Shown here piece by piece: positions 34,084-42,132 of a DNA stretch of 64,000 bases. The stretch is taken from assembly GCF_013155465.1 (NCBI RefSeq), contig NZ_JABJVX010000004.1, positions 248,001-312,000 on the forward strand. Direction: 5' to 3'. The first letter of the stretch is position 1, and each line of letters begins with the position of its first letter. The position numbers and the translations under genes are program-made. The DNA is from Alterinioella nitratireducens. Lineage in GTDB: Bacteria; Pseudomonadota; Alphaproteobacteria; Rhodobacterales; Rhodobacteraceae. A model generated the notes under the pieces. That model was not told where the DNA came from. It saw nothing but the letters and a program-made list of their open reading frames with translations, and made no database searches.

Positions 34084-34871
34084 CTAGGCCCTTCCGCGAA
34101 CAGCCCAAGCGCGCGCGGCCAGCAGGATCATACCGTCGGGATCAGTCGGCAATGTCTCGATCAACCGGTCTTTCAGGGCCTGGCGCGCGGTGTCGTCCAA
34201 AGACGCACAATACCCCGGGGCAGGTCCAACACCGGACAGGAACGGCGACCAATAGTCATCGAAATCCGCAAACGGAGTCACGATGTCGATGGGTGCGGTC
34301 GAGACCTCGGTCAGCCCCGCCTCCGAGAACAGGGCCGCCAGCGGGTCCGGGCGGCAGACCGGGAACCTGACCCCCTCGTCATTGTCAGCGGCGGAAGGAT
34401 CAAGCGCTGTGGCCGCATCCCAGAAATAGCGCATGAACTGGACATGGCCGGAATAGTCCCAGACATAGGCCGCAACGGTTCCGCCGTCCCGAACCGCGCG
34501 TTTGAGCTCGGCGATGGCTGCCGGCTTGTCGGGAATGAAGTTCAGGACCAGCCCCGACACCGCCACATCGAGCGAGCCATCCGCCACCGGGATGCTCTCA
34601 CCCGTGCCTTGCACGAAACTGGCGCGATCATCGTCGGCGATCGCGCGCCGCGCCAGGGCCAGGAACCCTTCGGACGGCTCGACTCCCACCACGGAAACCG
34701 GATCGCATCCTGCAATATCCGCGACGTGAGCGCCCCGGTCCCGCAGCCGAGGTCAAGCCACCTGAACCGATGAGGCGCGTCTATCCAGGACAGGAAGCTT
34801 TTTCCGGTCTGCCTGCTCCAACGGCCGACATACATCTCGTAGGCATCGCCATCGGTCCATTTGTCTTGCAT
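34084..34871 (-). pseudogene. Class I SAM methyltransferase broken by a single-base frameshift
   Basis: Two overlapping frames together give one methyltransferase of about 262 residues. The 5' part from ATG 34871 reads MQDKWTDGDAYEMYVGRWSR...FRWLDLGCGTGALTSRILQ, with the SAM motif LDLGCGTG. The 3' part continues as DPVSVVGVEPSEGFLALARR...GTGESIPVADGSLDVAVSGLVLNF and ends at 34084. The switch is near 34700-34720. The span is 788 bases, one short of a codon multiple, which points to one deleted base or a sequencing error. Related genes are simple SAM-dependent methyltransferases; the target is unknown. No function in ureide breakdown is implied. Confidence 0.8.
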
Positions 34872-34976
34872 GATCCCATCCCGCTGCAGGGGGTGCAGAC
34901 GTCGGACCCTAGCACATGTTTCGGGCCGTGTCCGATTGCCGCGACGGGGGGCTGTCCGGTTCGCCATGTCTGTCAA

Positions 34977-35008
34977 GAAAAGCCCCGCCAGCATGTCGCG
35001 GGCGGGGC
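34977..35008 (-). terminator. Terminator after the urate permease gene
   Basis: On the minus strand GCCCCGCC and GGCGGGGC (35008-35001 and 34989-34982) form an 8-bp stem followed by a T-rich run (34981-34976). It sits 48 bp past the permease stop. Confidence 0.75.
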
Positions 35009-35055
35009 CAGGGTCTTTGCTGTCGGCCCGCATTCTTGGCGGACCATCGGTGTCT

Positions 35056-36483
35056 TCAGTCCGGGTGCAACCTCCCGACACCATGACCAGCATGGCCGCC
35101 CGACACTTCCTCGGTCGCTTCCGCGGCGAGGTCTTCGGGCAGGATCAGGTTCAGAACGATGGCGATCAGCGCCGCGGGCAGCAGGCCCGAGGTCAGCAGG
35201 ACACTGGCCGTCTGCGGCAGGTGCTGCAACGCGCCGGGCTCCAGTTGCAGGCCCAGGCCGATCGACAGCGAAATCGCGAAGATCACCATGTTGCGGCGGT
35301 TCCAGTCCACGTCCGACAGCATCGAGATACCGGCGGCCACGACCATGCCGAACATCACGATGACGCCGCCGCCGAGCACCTCGATGGGCACCGTGCGGAT
35401 GACGCCGCCTACCTTGGGGATCAGGCCGCAGATGATCAGGAAGATCGCGCCGCAGGTCACGACGTGGCGGCTCATCACGCCGGTCATCGCGATCAGGCCC
35501 ACGTTCTGGCTGAACGAGGTGTTGGGGAAGCCGCCGAAGACACCGGCCAGCGCGGTGCCGAGACCGTCGGCATAGGTCGCGCCCTGGATCTCTTCCTCGG
35601 TCGCTTCACGGCCCGCGCCGCCCTTGGTGATACCGGACACGTCGCCCACCGTTTCAATCGCCGAGATGAAGGCCATCAGGCAGAAGCCGATGACCGCGGC
35701 GGCCGAGAAGGTGAAGCCATAGCGGAACGGATCTGGCAGCGCGAATGCGGCGGAGTTGTTCCAGGAACCCGCGATGGATTCGAAGGACAACATGCCAACG
35801 CCGATGGCGTAGAAATAGCCCACGATGAGGCCGATCAGGACCGCCGAGATCGACAGCATTCCGCGCGTGAAGAACTTGAGGCCGAGCGTGACCACGATCA
35901 CGACCAGGGCCGCCGACCAGTTCAGCAGGCTGCCATATTCCTCGGTCCCGATGGCCGGAACACCGCCCGCGGCATACTGGATGCCGACCTTGACCAGCGC
36001 CAGACCGATCATCGTGACCACAAGGCCCGTGACCAGCGGCGGCAGGGCAAAGCGGATCTTGCCGATGAACAGACCGATGCAGGCGTGGAAGAGACCGCCG
36101 ATGATGACGCCGCCAAAGAGGGCCGCGAGCGCATCGACGCCTTGGCCCGCAACCAGCGGGATCATGATCGGCAGGAAAGCGAAACTGGTGCCCTGCACGA
36201 TGGGCAGCGCCGCGCCGACAGGGCCGATCGTGATGGTCTGCAACAGCGTCGCAACGCCGGCAAACAGCATCGACATCTGGATCAGGTAAAGAAGCTCGGG
36301 GAAATCGGGCGAGTTTGACCCGAAGCCGAAGCCCGCCGCGCCGGCCACGATGATCGCGGGCGTGACGTTGGATACGAACATTGCCAGCACGTGCTGAATC
36401 CCGAGCGGGATCGCCTTGTGCAGCGGCGGAGTGAAATTCGGATCGCGCAGTTGTTCTGCGGTCCCAATCGAATGATCAGCCAT
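35056..36483 (-). CDS. NCS2 nucleobase:cation symporter, probable urate/xanthine permease
   Basis: A 475-residue permease with about 12-14 hydrophobic segments. NCS2 marks are the N-terminal LGIQHVLAMFVSNVTPAIIV, VQGTSFAFLP, the conserved acidic segment AFISAIETVGDVSGITKGG, and GFPNTSFSQNVGLIAMTGVMSRHV (the NxxxxxQNxG-type motif). The uracil/xanthine permease family includes urate carriers, and the placement between urate-breakdown genes supports uptake of urate or xanthine. I start at ATG 36483 (MADHSIGTAEQL), preceded by GAAGGAAG. Confidence 0.92.
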   Translation of the reverse strand: MADHSIGTAEQLRDPNFTPPLHKAIPLGIQHVLAMFVSNVTPAIIVAGAAGFGFGSNSPDFPELLYLIQMSMLFAGVATLLQTITIGPVGAALPIVQGTSFAFLPIMIPLVAGQGVDALAALFGGVIIGGLFHACIGLFIGKIRFALPPLVTGLVVTMIGLALVKVGIQYAAGGVPAIGTEEYGSLLNWSAALVVIVVTLGLKFFTRGMLSISAVLIGLIVGYFYAIGVGMLSFESIAGSWNNSAAFALPDPFRYGFTFSAAAVIGFCLMAFISAIETVGDVSGITKGGAGREATEEEIQGATYADGLGTALAGVFGGFPNTSFSQNVGLIAMTGVMSRHVVTCGAIFLIICGLIPKVGGVIRTVPIEVLGGGVIVMFGMVVAAGISMLSDVDWNRRNMVIFAISLSIGLGLQLEPGALQHLPQTASVLLTSGLLPAALIAIVLNLILPEDLAAEATEEVSGGHAGHGVGRLHPD

Positions 36484-36550
36484 TGGTTGTTGTCTTCCTT
36501 CGTTTGGATTTGAGTGTAGTGTCGATCCCCGCTCTTTTGCGGCGGGTTCG

Positions 36551-37042
36551 CTAATCCAACTGGCCGACCGATAGCGGCTGGTCGAACCAGTGTTCTTCGA
36601 GGTTGGGGCCGTCGCCGATCCGGTCGATGACGGCGTATTGGCCCGGCGCATCGAGGGGCCAGAGCACCCCGTGCCAGACATTGCGATGCAGGTTGATGGA
36701 TTGGCCCGGCCGGGTGACGAAAGCGCGCGGGTTGATGGGCGTGCCGCCCGCGTCCTCGGCCACCAGCACCAGGAACGGCGTGCCGCTGATCGGGATGAAG
36801 GCCTGGCTTCCCTTGGGATGGCGCTCCATCATCTCGACCTGGCAGGGCAGGGACCGGGCCTTGGCGTCGAAAAGGCTTATGCCCGCGCGCCCGTCCGAGA
36901 AATCGAGCCGCGCCAGATCGTGGTGCCGCCCGCACATGCCCTGATTGATCAGCTTGTCGGGTGCGCCGCCGATCTCGATCACCTCGCCGAACGGCGCGAA
37001 ATCCTCGGCATTCAGCGGCACGGGGATCAGGGGCGCGCTCAC
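36551..37042 (-). CDS. allA: Ureidoglycolate lyase
   Basis: A 163-residue protein splitting ureidoglycolate to glyoxylate and urea. Family marks are FAPFGEVIEIGGAPDKLINQGM, RHPKGSQAFIPISGTPFLVLVA, and NLHRNVWHGVLWPL. The ATG overlaps the stop of the puuE-uraD gene (ATGA at 37039-37042), so the two ureide enzymes are made together. The permease gene follows 67 bp downstream. Confidence 0.95.
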   Translation of the reverse strand: MSAPLIPVPLNAEDFAPFGEVIEIGGAPDKLINQGMCGRHHDLARLDFSDGRAGISLFDAKARSLPCQVEMMERHPKGSQAFIPISGTPFLVLVAEDAGGTPINPRAFVTRPGQSINLHRNVWHGVLWPLDAPGQYAVIDRIGDGPNLEEHWFDQPLSVGQLD

Positions 37043-38454
37043 GGCAGAAGATCCTTCAGCCGGAACTCCGCGATGCGCTCGACCTGGCGGCAGGCCTCCG
37101 CGAACTCGGTCTCGGTGTCGTTGTCGATGCGCCGGGTGAAGGCGGCCATGATCGACGCCTTGTCATGGTCGCGCACCGCGATGATGAAGGGAAAGCCGTG
37201 CTTGGCGACGTAGTCCTCGTTCTGACGGGTCAGCGTCTCACGCTCCGCGTCGGTCAGCATGTCGAGGCCAGCGCCCGCCTGTTCCGCGGTAGATTCCGCC
37301 GTCAGCTTGCCAGCGGCGGCCAGTTTCCCCGCCAGGTCGGGATGCGCCGTCAACACGCCGAGCCGTTCCTCGCGGCTGGCGCTGCGGAACATCCGCGTCA
37401 GCGCATTGTGCAGCCCTATGGCGCTGTCATGGGCGGGCCCAAGCTCCAGATCATGGGCGCGCTCGGCGATCCAGGGGCTATGCTCGAAGATCGAACCGTA
37501 TCGGGCCACGAAGGTCTCAAGATCCATCTCTGACGGACGCTCGACATGCTGCGGCGGGTGGTTCAGGATCCAGTGCTCGGCAATGTCGATGCGGCGGGCG
37601 AACCAGACATCCGTGTGCGACTGCGCGTAGTCCAGAAACCGCTTCAGCGCCATGACCCGGCCCGGACGGCCAATGAGGCGGCAGTGCAGGCCGATCGACA
37701 GCATCTTGGGCGCGCCTGCCGCGCCCTCGGCATAGAGCGCATCGAAGCTGTCCTTGAGATAGGCAAAAAACTGATCGCCCGAGTTGAAACCCTGCGGCGT
37801 CGCAAAGCGCATGTCGTTGCAATCCAGCGTGTAAGGAACAATCAGCTGGTCCTTGCTGCCGAAGCTCGTCCAGTAGGGCAGGTCGTCGGCATAGGTGTCG
37901 GCGACGTAGTCGAACCCGCCTTCTTCGGCGGCCAGCCGCACCGTGTTGTCCGAGCAACGCCCGGTATACCAGCCGCGCGGGCGTTCGCCCGTGACCTCGG
38001 TATGCAGGCGGATGGCTTCGGCCATGTCGGCGGCCTCGGCCATGGGGTCGGCATCCTTGTATTCGATCCATTTCAGCCCGTGGCTGGCGATCTCCCACCC
38101 GGCATCCTGCATGGCGCGGGTCTGTTGGGGGCTGCGCGCCAGCGCGCTGGCGACGCCGTAGACGGTCAGCGGGATCTTGTGCTCGGTGAACAGCCGATGC
38201 AGCCGCCAGAACCCGGCCCTTGCGCCGTATTCATAGATCGATTCCATGTTCCAGTGACGCTGCCCCGGCCAGGCCGCGGCCCCCACGATCTCCGACAGGA
38301 ATGCCTCCGAGGCGGCATCGCCATGAAGGATGCAGTTCTCGCCGCCTTCCTCGTAGTTCAGGACGATCTGCACGGCGATCCTGGCCCCGTTGGGCCAATT
38401 CGCATTGGGGGGCGTGGGTCCATACCCGCGCATGTCTCGGATGTATCTTGTCAC
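37039..38454 (-). CDS. Fused allantoinase PuuE - OHCU decarboxylase UraD
   Basis: A 471-residue two-domain enzyme. Residues about 1-305 are the polysaccharide-deacetylase-type allantoinase PuuE (IAVQIVLNYEEGGENCILHGD, WEIASHGLKWIEYKD, RPRGWYTGRCSDNTVRL, IGLHCRLIGRPGR). Residues about 310-471 are the UraD decarboxylase (RYGSIFEHSPWIAERAHD, REERLGVLTAHPDLAGKL, HGFPFIIAVRDH). UraD makes S-allantoin from OHCU and PuuE opens its ring to allantoate, so the fusion joins consecutive steps in reversed order along the chain. I choose GTG 38454 (VTRYIRDM), which fits the family start and has AAGGAGAGGAG before it. The gene is divergent from the HIU hydrolase gene. Confidence 0.94.
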   Translation of the reverse strand: MTRYIRDMRGYGPTPPNANWPNGARIAVQIVLNYEEGGENCILHGDAASEAFLSEIVGAAAWPGQRHWNMESIYEYGARAGFWRLHRLFTEHKIPLTVYGVASALARSPQQTRAMQDAGWEIASHGLKWIEYKDADPMAEAADMAEAIRLHTEVTGERPRGWYTGRCSDNTVRLAAEEGGFDYVADTYADDLPYWTSFGSKDQLIVPYTLDCNDMRFATPQGFNSGDQFFAYLKDSFDALYAEGAAGAPKMLSIGLHCRLIGRPGRVMALKRFLDYAQSHTDVWFARRIDIAEHWILNHPPQHVERPSEMDLETFVARYGSIFEHSPWIAERAHDLELGPAHDSAIGLHNALTRMFRSASREERLGVLTAHPDLAGKLAAAGKLTAESTAEQAGAGLDMLTDAERETLTRQNEDYVAKHGFPFIIAVRDHDKASIMAAFTRRIDNDTETEFAEACRQVERIAEFRLKDLLP

Positions 38455-38517
38455 TGTGAACGCTCCTCTCCTTGGCGGCCACCTTAGGGCAATAAAATCT
38501 TTTTGACTTATCGGAGT

Positions 38518-38532
38518 TTTTTGAAACTGCTG
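38518..38532 (+). promoter_or_regulatory. Candidate operator, copy 1, puuE-uraD/hiuH divergent promoter
   Basis: TTTTTGAAACTGCTG, 14 of 15 identical to the motif at 39944-39958 before the LysR/puuD pair. It lies in the 149-bp spacer between the divergent urate genes. It is a candidate site for the neighbouring LysR regulator. Confidence 0.45.
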
Positions 38533-38603
38533 TAGCGGGGAAGGACGTGCGGCGGCCCGGTTTGCCCGTATAAAGGGCAGGGACAACAGCAAGTGAGGGA
38601 ATT

Positions 38604-38960
38604 ATGGCCGGATATCTGACCACGCATGTTCTGGACACCGCGACCGGGCTGCCCGCCTCTGGGCTGCGCATCGTGCTCTACCGCCTCACGGGCGAGGCGC
38701 GTGACAAGATTGTCGAGATGGAAACCAATTCCGATGGCCGCACCGACAGCCCGATCCTGCCGCAAGACAGCTTTGAGACCGGGCAATATGAGCTGGTCTT
38801 TCACGCGGGCGACTACCTGCGCCGCACGGGGAATGGGGGCGAGGAGCCGCTGTTCCTCGACCAGATCCCGATCCGCTTCGGCATGGCGGATTCCGAGGCG
38901 CATTACCATGTGCCGCTGCTCCTGTCGCCCTACAGCTTCAGCACCTATCGGGGCAGTTGA
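38604..38960 (+). CDS. 5-hydroxyisourate hydrolase (transthyretin-like)
   Basis: A 118-residue protein (HiuH/UraH) hydrolysing the unstable product of urate oxidation. The family signatures are present: N-terminal [17 protein letters not shown] with the catalytic histidine, a TNSDGRTD segment, and the C-terminal [19 protein letters not shown] that ends in the diagnostic YRGS. No signal peptide, so it acts in the cytoplasm. It precedes OHCU decarboxylation by the fused PuuE-UraD enzyme. Confidence 0.96.
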   Translation: MAGYLTTHVLDTATGLPASGLRIVLYRLTGEARDKIVEMETNSDGRTDSPILPQDSFETGQYELVFHAGDYLRRTGNGGEEPLFLDQIPIRFGMADSEAHYHVPLLLSPYSFSTYRGS

Positions 38961-38965
38961 GACCG

Positions 38966-38987
38966 AAAAATCTTGGCCAAGATTTTT
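38966..38987. repeat. Perfect palindrome of 22 bp (spacer element)
   Basis: The left half AAAAATCTTGG is followed directly by its exact complement; there is no spacer. It starts five bases after the HIU hydrolase stop and is one of two neighbouring palindromes between convergent genes. It could serve as a bidirectional terminator. Confidence 0.75.
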
Positions 38988-38993
38988 GGCCCG

Positions 38994-39017
38994 GAAAACT
39001 TTTGACCAAAAGTTTTC
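38994..39017. repeat. Second palindrome, 11-bp arms
   Basis: GAAAACTTTTG (38994-39004), AC, then CAAAAGTTTTC (39007-39017). It lies just before the LysR stop at 39024-39026. Together with the element at 38966 it fills the whole space between the convergent genes. Confidence 0.75.
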
Positions 39018-39023
39018 GCGGGG

Positions 39024-39926
39024 TCACGGCAATTCCCGGCGGATATGCTCGGCCATGAAGTCGATCAGCAGGCGGGCCTTCGGGTCTTGCCTGCGCCGGT
39101 GCATGTAGAGGCAGGCCATCTGGATCGGCACTGGCGGCTCGTGCTCCAGCACCCGCACCAGCGCCCCCGAGGCCAGGTGATCCGCGACCTCGAATTCGGG
39201 CTTCAGGATCAGCCCGTGCCCGGCCAGCGCCCAGGCCGTCAGCACGTCGCCATCATCCGATTCAAACGGCCCCTTGACCGCGATGCGGGTGACCCCTTCG
39301 GGCATCTGCAGCGGCCATTGAAACTCGGGCGCGCCGGGATAGCGCAGGTTCAGGCAGTCATGCTTGCCCCCGGTCAGGTCACGTCCCGTTTGCGGCGTGC
39401 CCTTCTGCGCCAGGTAATCCGGCGCGGCGCAGATCACCCGCGGGCAATCGGCGATCTTGCGGATGCGCAGCGTGCTGTCCTCGGGCACGCCCAGGAAGAA
39501 CGAGACATCCAGCCCCTCGGCGGCCATGTCCAGACGGCGATCGGACAGGCGCAGGCGAATGTCGATCAGCGGGTATTTGCGCTTGAAATCGGGCACCGCC
39601 GGGGCGATCAGCCTGCGGCCCACGCCTAGGGGCGCCGCGATATAGAGCGTGCCGCGCGGCGTGTCCGTGACATTGCTGATCTCGCCCTCGGCCTCTTCCA
39701 CCGCCTCCAATATCTTGCAGGCCCCGCGATAGAAGATCTGGCCCTGCTCGGTCGGGTTCAACTGGCGCGTCGTGCGTTGAAAGAGGCGCACGCTCAGATG
39801 CTCCTCAAGCTGCGAGATGCGTGAGGACGCGACCGCCGCCGAAATCCGCTGATCCCGCGCCGCCGCCGACATCGAGCCAAGCTCATACACGCGCACGAAC
39901 GTTCTGATGTTGTCGAGATAGGCCAT
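39024..39926 (-). CDS. LysR-type transcriptional regulator of the urate cluster
   Basis: A 300-residue LTTR. The N-terminal winged helix-turn-helix is in residues 1-60 (MAYLDNIRTFVRVYELGSMSAAARDQRISAAVASSRISQLEEHLSVRLFQRTTRQLNPTEQG), and a periplasmic-binding-like effector domain follows (GTLYIAAPLGVGRRLIAPAVPDF...). The subgroup resembles the DsdC/CrgA-like branch with short effector loops. It is divergent from puuD and surrounded by urate genes, so control of the cluster by urate or a ureide is a reasonable inference. A repeated 15-bp motif in both divergent spacers may be its site. Confidence 0.88.
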   Translation of the reverse strand: MAYLDNIRTFVRVYELGSMSAAARDQRISAAVASSRISQLEEHLSVRLFQRTTRQLNPTEQGQIFYRGACKILEAVEEAEGEISNVTDTPRGTLYIAAPLGVGRRLIAPAVPDFKRKYPLIDIRLRLSDRRLDMAAEGLDVSFFLGVPEDSTLRIRKIADCPRVICAAPDYLAQKGTPQTGRDLTGGKHDCLNLRYPGAPEFQWPLQMPEGVTRIAVKGPFESDDGDVLTAWALAGHGLILKPEFEVADHLASGALVRVLEHEPPVPIQMACLYMHRRRQDPKARLLIDFMAEHIRRELP

Positions 39927-39943
39927 GGGGCATTCTTAGCGGA

Positions 39944-39958
39944 TTTTTGAAACAGCTG
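39944..39958 (+). promoter_or_regulatory. Candidate operator, copy 2, LysR/puuD divergent promoter
   Basis: TTTTTGAAACAGCTG, differing at one base from the copy at 38518-38532. It lies 18 bp upstream of the LysR start codon and about 84 bp before puuD, where LTTRs usually bind. Confidence 0.45.
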
Positions 39959-40041
39959 GGCAATTTCTTGCAATACCGACAAAAGCGCCTTTCAGATAGA
40001 AATGCCACAGCGATTTTCACGATTCCGAGGGGACCCGCGCG

Positions 40042-41331
40042 ATGCAAGATTTTCTGATCATCTGGGATTGGCTGGGCTTCGCCGTGCGCTGGCTGCATGT
40101 CATCACCGCGATCGCCTGGATCGGCTCCAGCTTCTACTTCGTGGCGCTCGACCTGGGGCTGCAAAAGGCCCCCGACATGCCGGAAGGCGCGCATGGCGAG
40201 GAATGGCAGGTCCATGGCGGCGGCTTCTACCATATCCGCAAATACCTGGTGGCCCCGTCCGAGATGCCCGAGCATCTGACCTGGTTCAAATGGGAAAGCT
40301 ACATGACGTGGCTCTCGGGTGCGGTGCTGCTCATGATCGTCTACTGGGCGGGGGCGGAGCTTTACCTGATCGACCCCAACAAGGCCGATCTCGCCACCTG
40401 GCAGGGCATCGTGATCTCCGCCGCGTCGCTGACCATCGGCTGGCTGGTCTATGACTTCCTGTGCAAGTCGAAACTGGGCGAAAGCCCGACCACCCTGATG
40501 CTGCTGCTGTTCGTCCTGCTGGTGATCATGGGCTGGGGCTATGACCAGATCTTCACCGGCCGCGCCATGCTGCTGCATCTGGGGGCCTTCACCGCCACGA
40601 TCATGACCGCCAACGTGTTCTTCATCATCATGCCAAACCAGCGCATCGTGGTGAAGGATTTGCAGGAGGGCCGCACGCCCGACGCGAAATACGGCAAGAT
40701 CGCCAAGCTGCGTTCGACCCATAACAACTACCTGACGTTGCCGGTCATCTTCCTGATGCTGTCCAACCACTACCCGCTGGCCTTCGCCACCGAGTATAAC
40801 TGGATCATCGCGGCGCTGGTCTTCCTGATGGGCGTCACCATCCGCCACTTCTTCAACACCATGCACTCCCGCAAGGGCGAGCCCTACTGGACCTGGGCCG
40901 TGACCGCCGCCCTCTTCATCGTGATCATGTGGCTCTCGACCGCCGGGATCCAGCAAGACAGCTGGGAGGAAAGCGAGGCCCGCGACCTGACCGCCCGCGA
41001 GGAGGTGCTGGTCGCCGCCGCCGGTTTCGAGGATGTGTCGGCCATCGTTCCGGGCCGCTGCGCCATGTGCCACGCGCGCGAGCCCTCCTGGCCCGGTATC
41101 CGCCGCGCGCCGCGCGATATCTTGCTGGAAACCCCCGCCGACATTGCCCGCGCGGCGCAGGTGATCTACCTTCAGGCGGGGCTGACCGACGCGATGCCGC
41201 CCGCGAACGTGTCCTACATGGAACCCGAGGAGCGCGCGATCATTCGCAGCTGGTATCGCGCCGCGGGCGAGGAGGCGGCGCTTGGCATGGCGATGCTGGA
41301 CAGCCTGGTCTCAGGCGCGGCCAGCCAGTGA
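40042..41331 (+). CDS. puuD: Membrane-bound urate hydroxylase with cytochrome c domain
   Basis: A 429-residue protein of the PuuD family, which oxidises urate to 5-hydroxyisourate at the membrane and passes electrons to cytochromes, unlike the soluble uricases. Residues about 1-300 have eight or so hydrophobic segments with the family pattern RWLHVITAIAWIGSSFYFVALD, HGGGFYHIRKY, FKWESYMTWLSG, and IIMPNQRIVVKDLQ. Residues about 320-429 are a c-type cytochrome domain with heme motif CAMCH (340-344) and a likely Met ligand in DAMPPANVSYM. Its 3' end overlaps the rpe end by 21 bases (convergent). Confidence 0.95.
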   Translation: MQDFLIIWDWLGFAVRWLHVITAIAWIGSSFYFVALDLGLQKAPDMPEGAHGEEWQVHGGGFYHIRKYLVAPSEMPEHLTWFKWESYMTWLSGAVLLMIVYWAGAELYLIDPNKADLATWQGIVISAASLTIGWLVYDFLCKSKLGESPTTLMLLLFVLLVIMGWGYDQIFTGRAMLLHLGAFTATIMTANVFFIIMPNQRIVVKDLQEGRTPDAKYGKIAKLRSTHNNYLTLPVIFLMLSNHYPLAFATEYNWIIAALVFLMGVTIRHFFNTMHSRKGEPYWTWAVTAALFIVIMWLSTAGIQQDSWEESEARDLTAREEVLVAAAGFEDVSAIVPGRCAMCHAREPSWPGIRRAPRDILLETPADIARAAQVIYLQAGLTDAMPPANVSYMEPEERAIIRSWYRAAGEEAALGMAMLDSLVSGAASQ

Positions 41332-42000
41332 ATCGCGGATCGCGCGGATGTTCTCGCCATAGGGCGCGGGGTTGGAGACCGAGCCGCCCCTGAACACCGC
41401 CGATCCGGCAACCAGCACGTCGGCCCCGGCCTCGACCACCATCGGGGCGGTGTTCGGATCGACGCCGCCATCGACCTCGATATGCACGGGCCGGTCACCG
41501 ATCATCTTGCGCAATTTCCTGATCTGCTCCACCTGGGTGCGGATGAATTTCTGCCCGCCGAAACCGGGATTCACCGTCATCACGCACACCAGATCGCAGA
41601 GATCCAGCAAGGGTGCCGCCGCCTCGACCGGCGTGCCGGGGTTGAGCGCCAGCCCCGCCTTGACGCCCGCGCCGCGAATGGCCTGAAGCGTGCGATGCGT
41701 ATGTGCGCCCGCCTCGAGATGCGCGGTCAGGATGTCAGCACCCGCATCGGCAAAGGCGTCGATATAAGGGTCCACCGGCGCGATCATCAGATGCACATCC
41801 ATCACCGTCTTGATATGGGGCCGGATCGCCTTGCAGAGCGCCGGGCCGAAGGTGAGGTTGGGTACGAAATGCCCGTCCATCACATCGACATGGACCCAAT
41901 CGGCGCCCTCAGCCTCCACGGCCTCGATCTCGGCCCCGAAATTGGCGAAATCGGCGGAGAGGATGGAGGGCGCGATCTTGACGGTGCGGTCAATGGGCAT
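41311..42000 (-). CDS. rpe: Ribulose-phosphate 3-epimerase
   Basis: A 229-residue TIM-barrel enzyme interconverting ribulose-5-phosphate and xylulose-5-phosphate in the pentose phosphate and Calvin pathways. Marks are KIAPSILSADFANFG, DWVHVDVMDGHFVPNLTFGP, DVHLMIAPVDPYI, VNPGFGGQKFI, IEVDGGVDPNT and VAGSAVFRGG. It is a housekeeping gene next to the urate island. It ends inside the puuD 3' end. Confidence 0.96.
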   Translation of the reverse strand: MPIDRTVKIAPSILSADFANFGAEIEAVEAEGADWVHVDVMDGHFVPNLTFGPALCKAIRPHIKTVMDVHLMIAPVDPYIDAFADAGADILTAHLEAGAHTHRTLQAIRGAGVKAGLALNPGTPVEAAAPLLDLCDLVCVMTVNPGFGGQKFIRTQVEQIRKLRKMIGDRPVHIEVDGGVDPNTAPMVVEAGADVLVAGSAVFRGGSVSNPAPYGENIRAIRDSLAGRA

Positions 42001-42066
42001 GGGATGATCCTTGGATGCTAGAGTAGGGCGGAGTTACCCCTCCACACCGGTTTGTTCAAGCGGCCC

Positions 42067-42086
42067 AAGCTCTTTCGAAAGAGCTT
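42067..42086. repeat. Perfect 20-bp palindrome (first of three)
   Basis: AAGCTCTTTC followed by its exact complement. It is part of a string of three palindromes between the aldehyde dehydrogenase stop and the rpe start. Confidence 0.75.
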
Positions 42087-42088
42087 GC

Positions 42089-42108
42089 ACGCGATTTGGA
42101 AATCGCGT
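42089..42108. repeat. Palindrome with 9-bp arms (second of three)
   Basis: ACGCGATTT, GG, AAATCGCGT. It is separated by only two bases from the first palindrome. Confidence 0.75.
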
Positions 42109-42112
42109 TCCC

Positions 42113-42132
42113 GCGCGGCGTCGACGCCGCGC
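42113..42132. terminator. Perfect 20-bp GC-rich palindrome abutting the aldehyde dehydrogenase stop
   Basis: GCGCGGCGTC and its exact complement, ending at the base before the TAA stop of the minus-strand aldehyde dehydrogenase gene. It is probably part of the operon's 3' end, though no U-run follows. Confidence 0.6.

Noticed and set aside
38966..39017. Palindromes considered as transposon ends or an IS remnant.
   Set aside because: No transposase, no target duplication, and the two palindromes differ in sequence; terminator or spacer function fits better.
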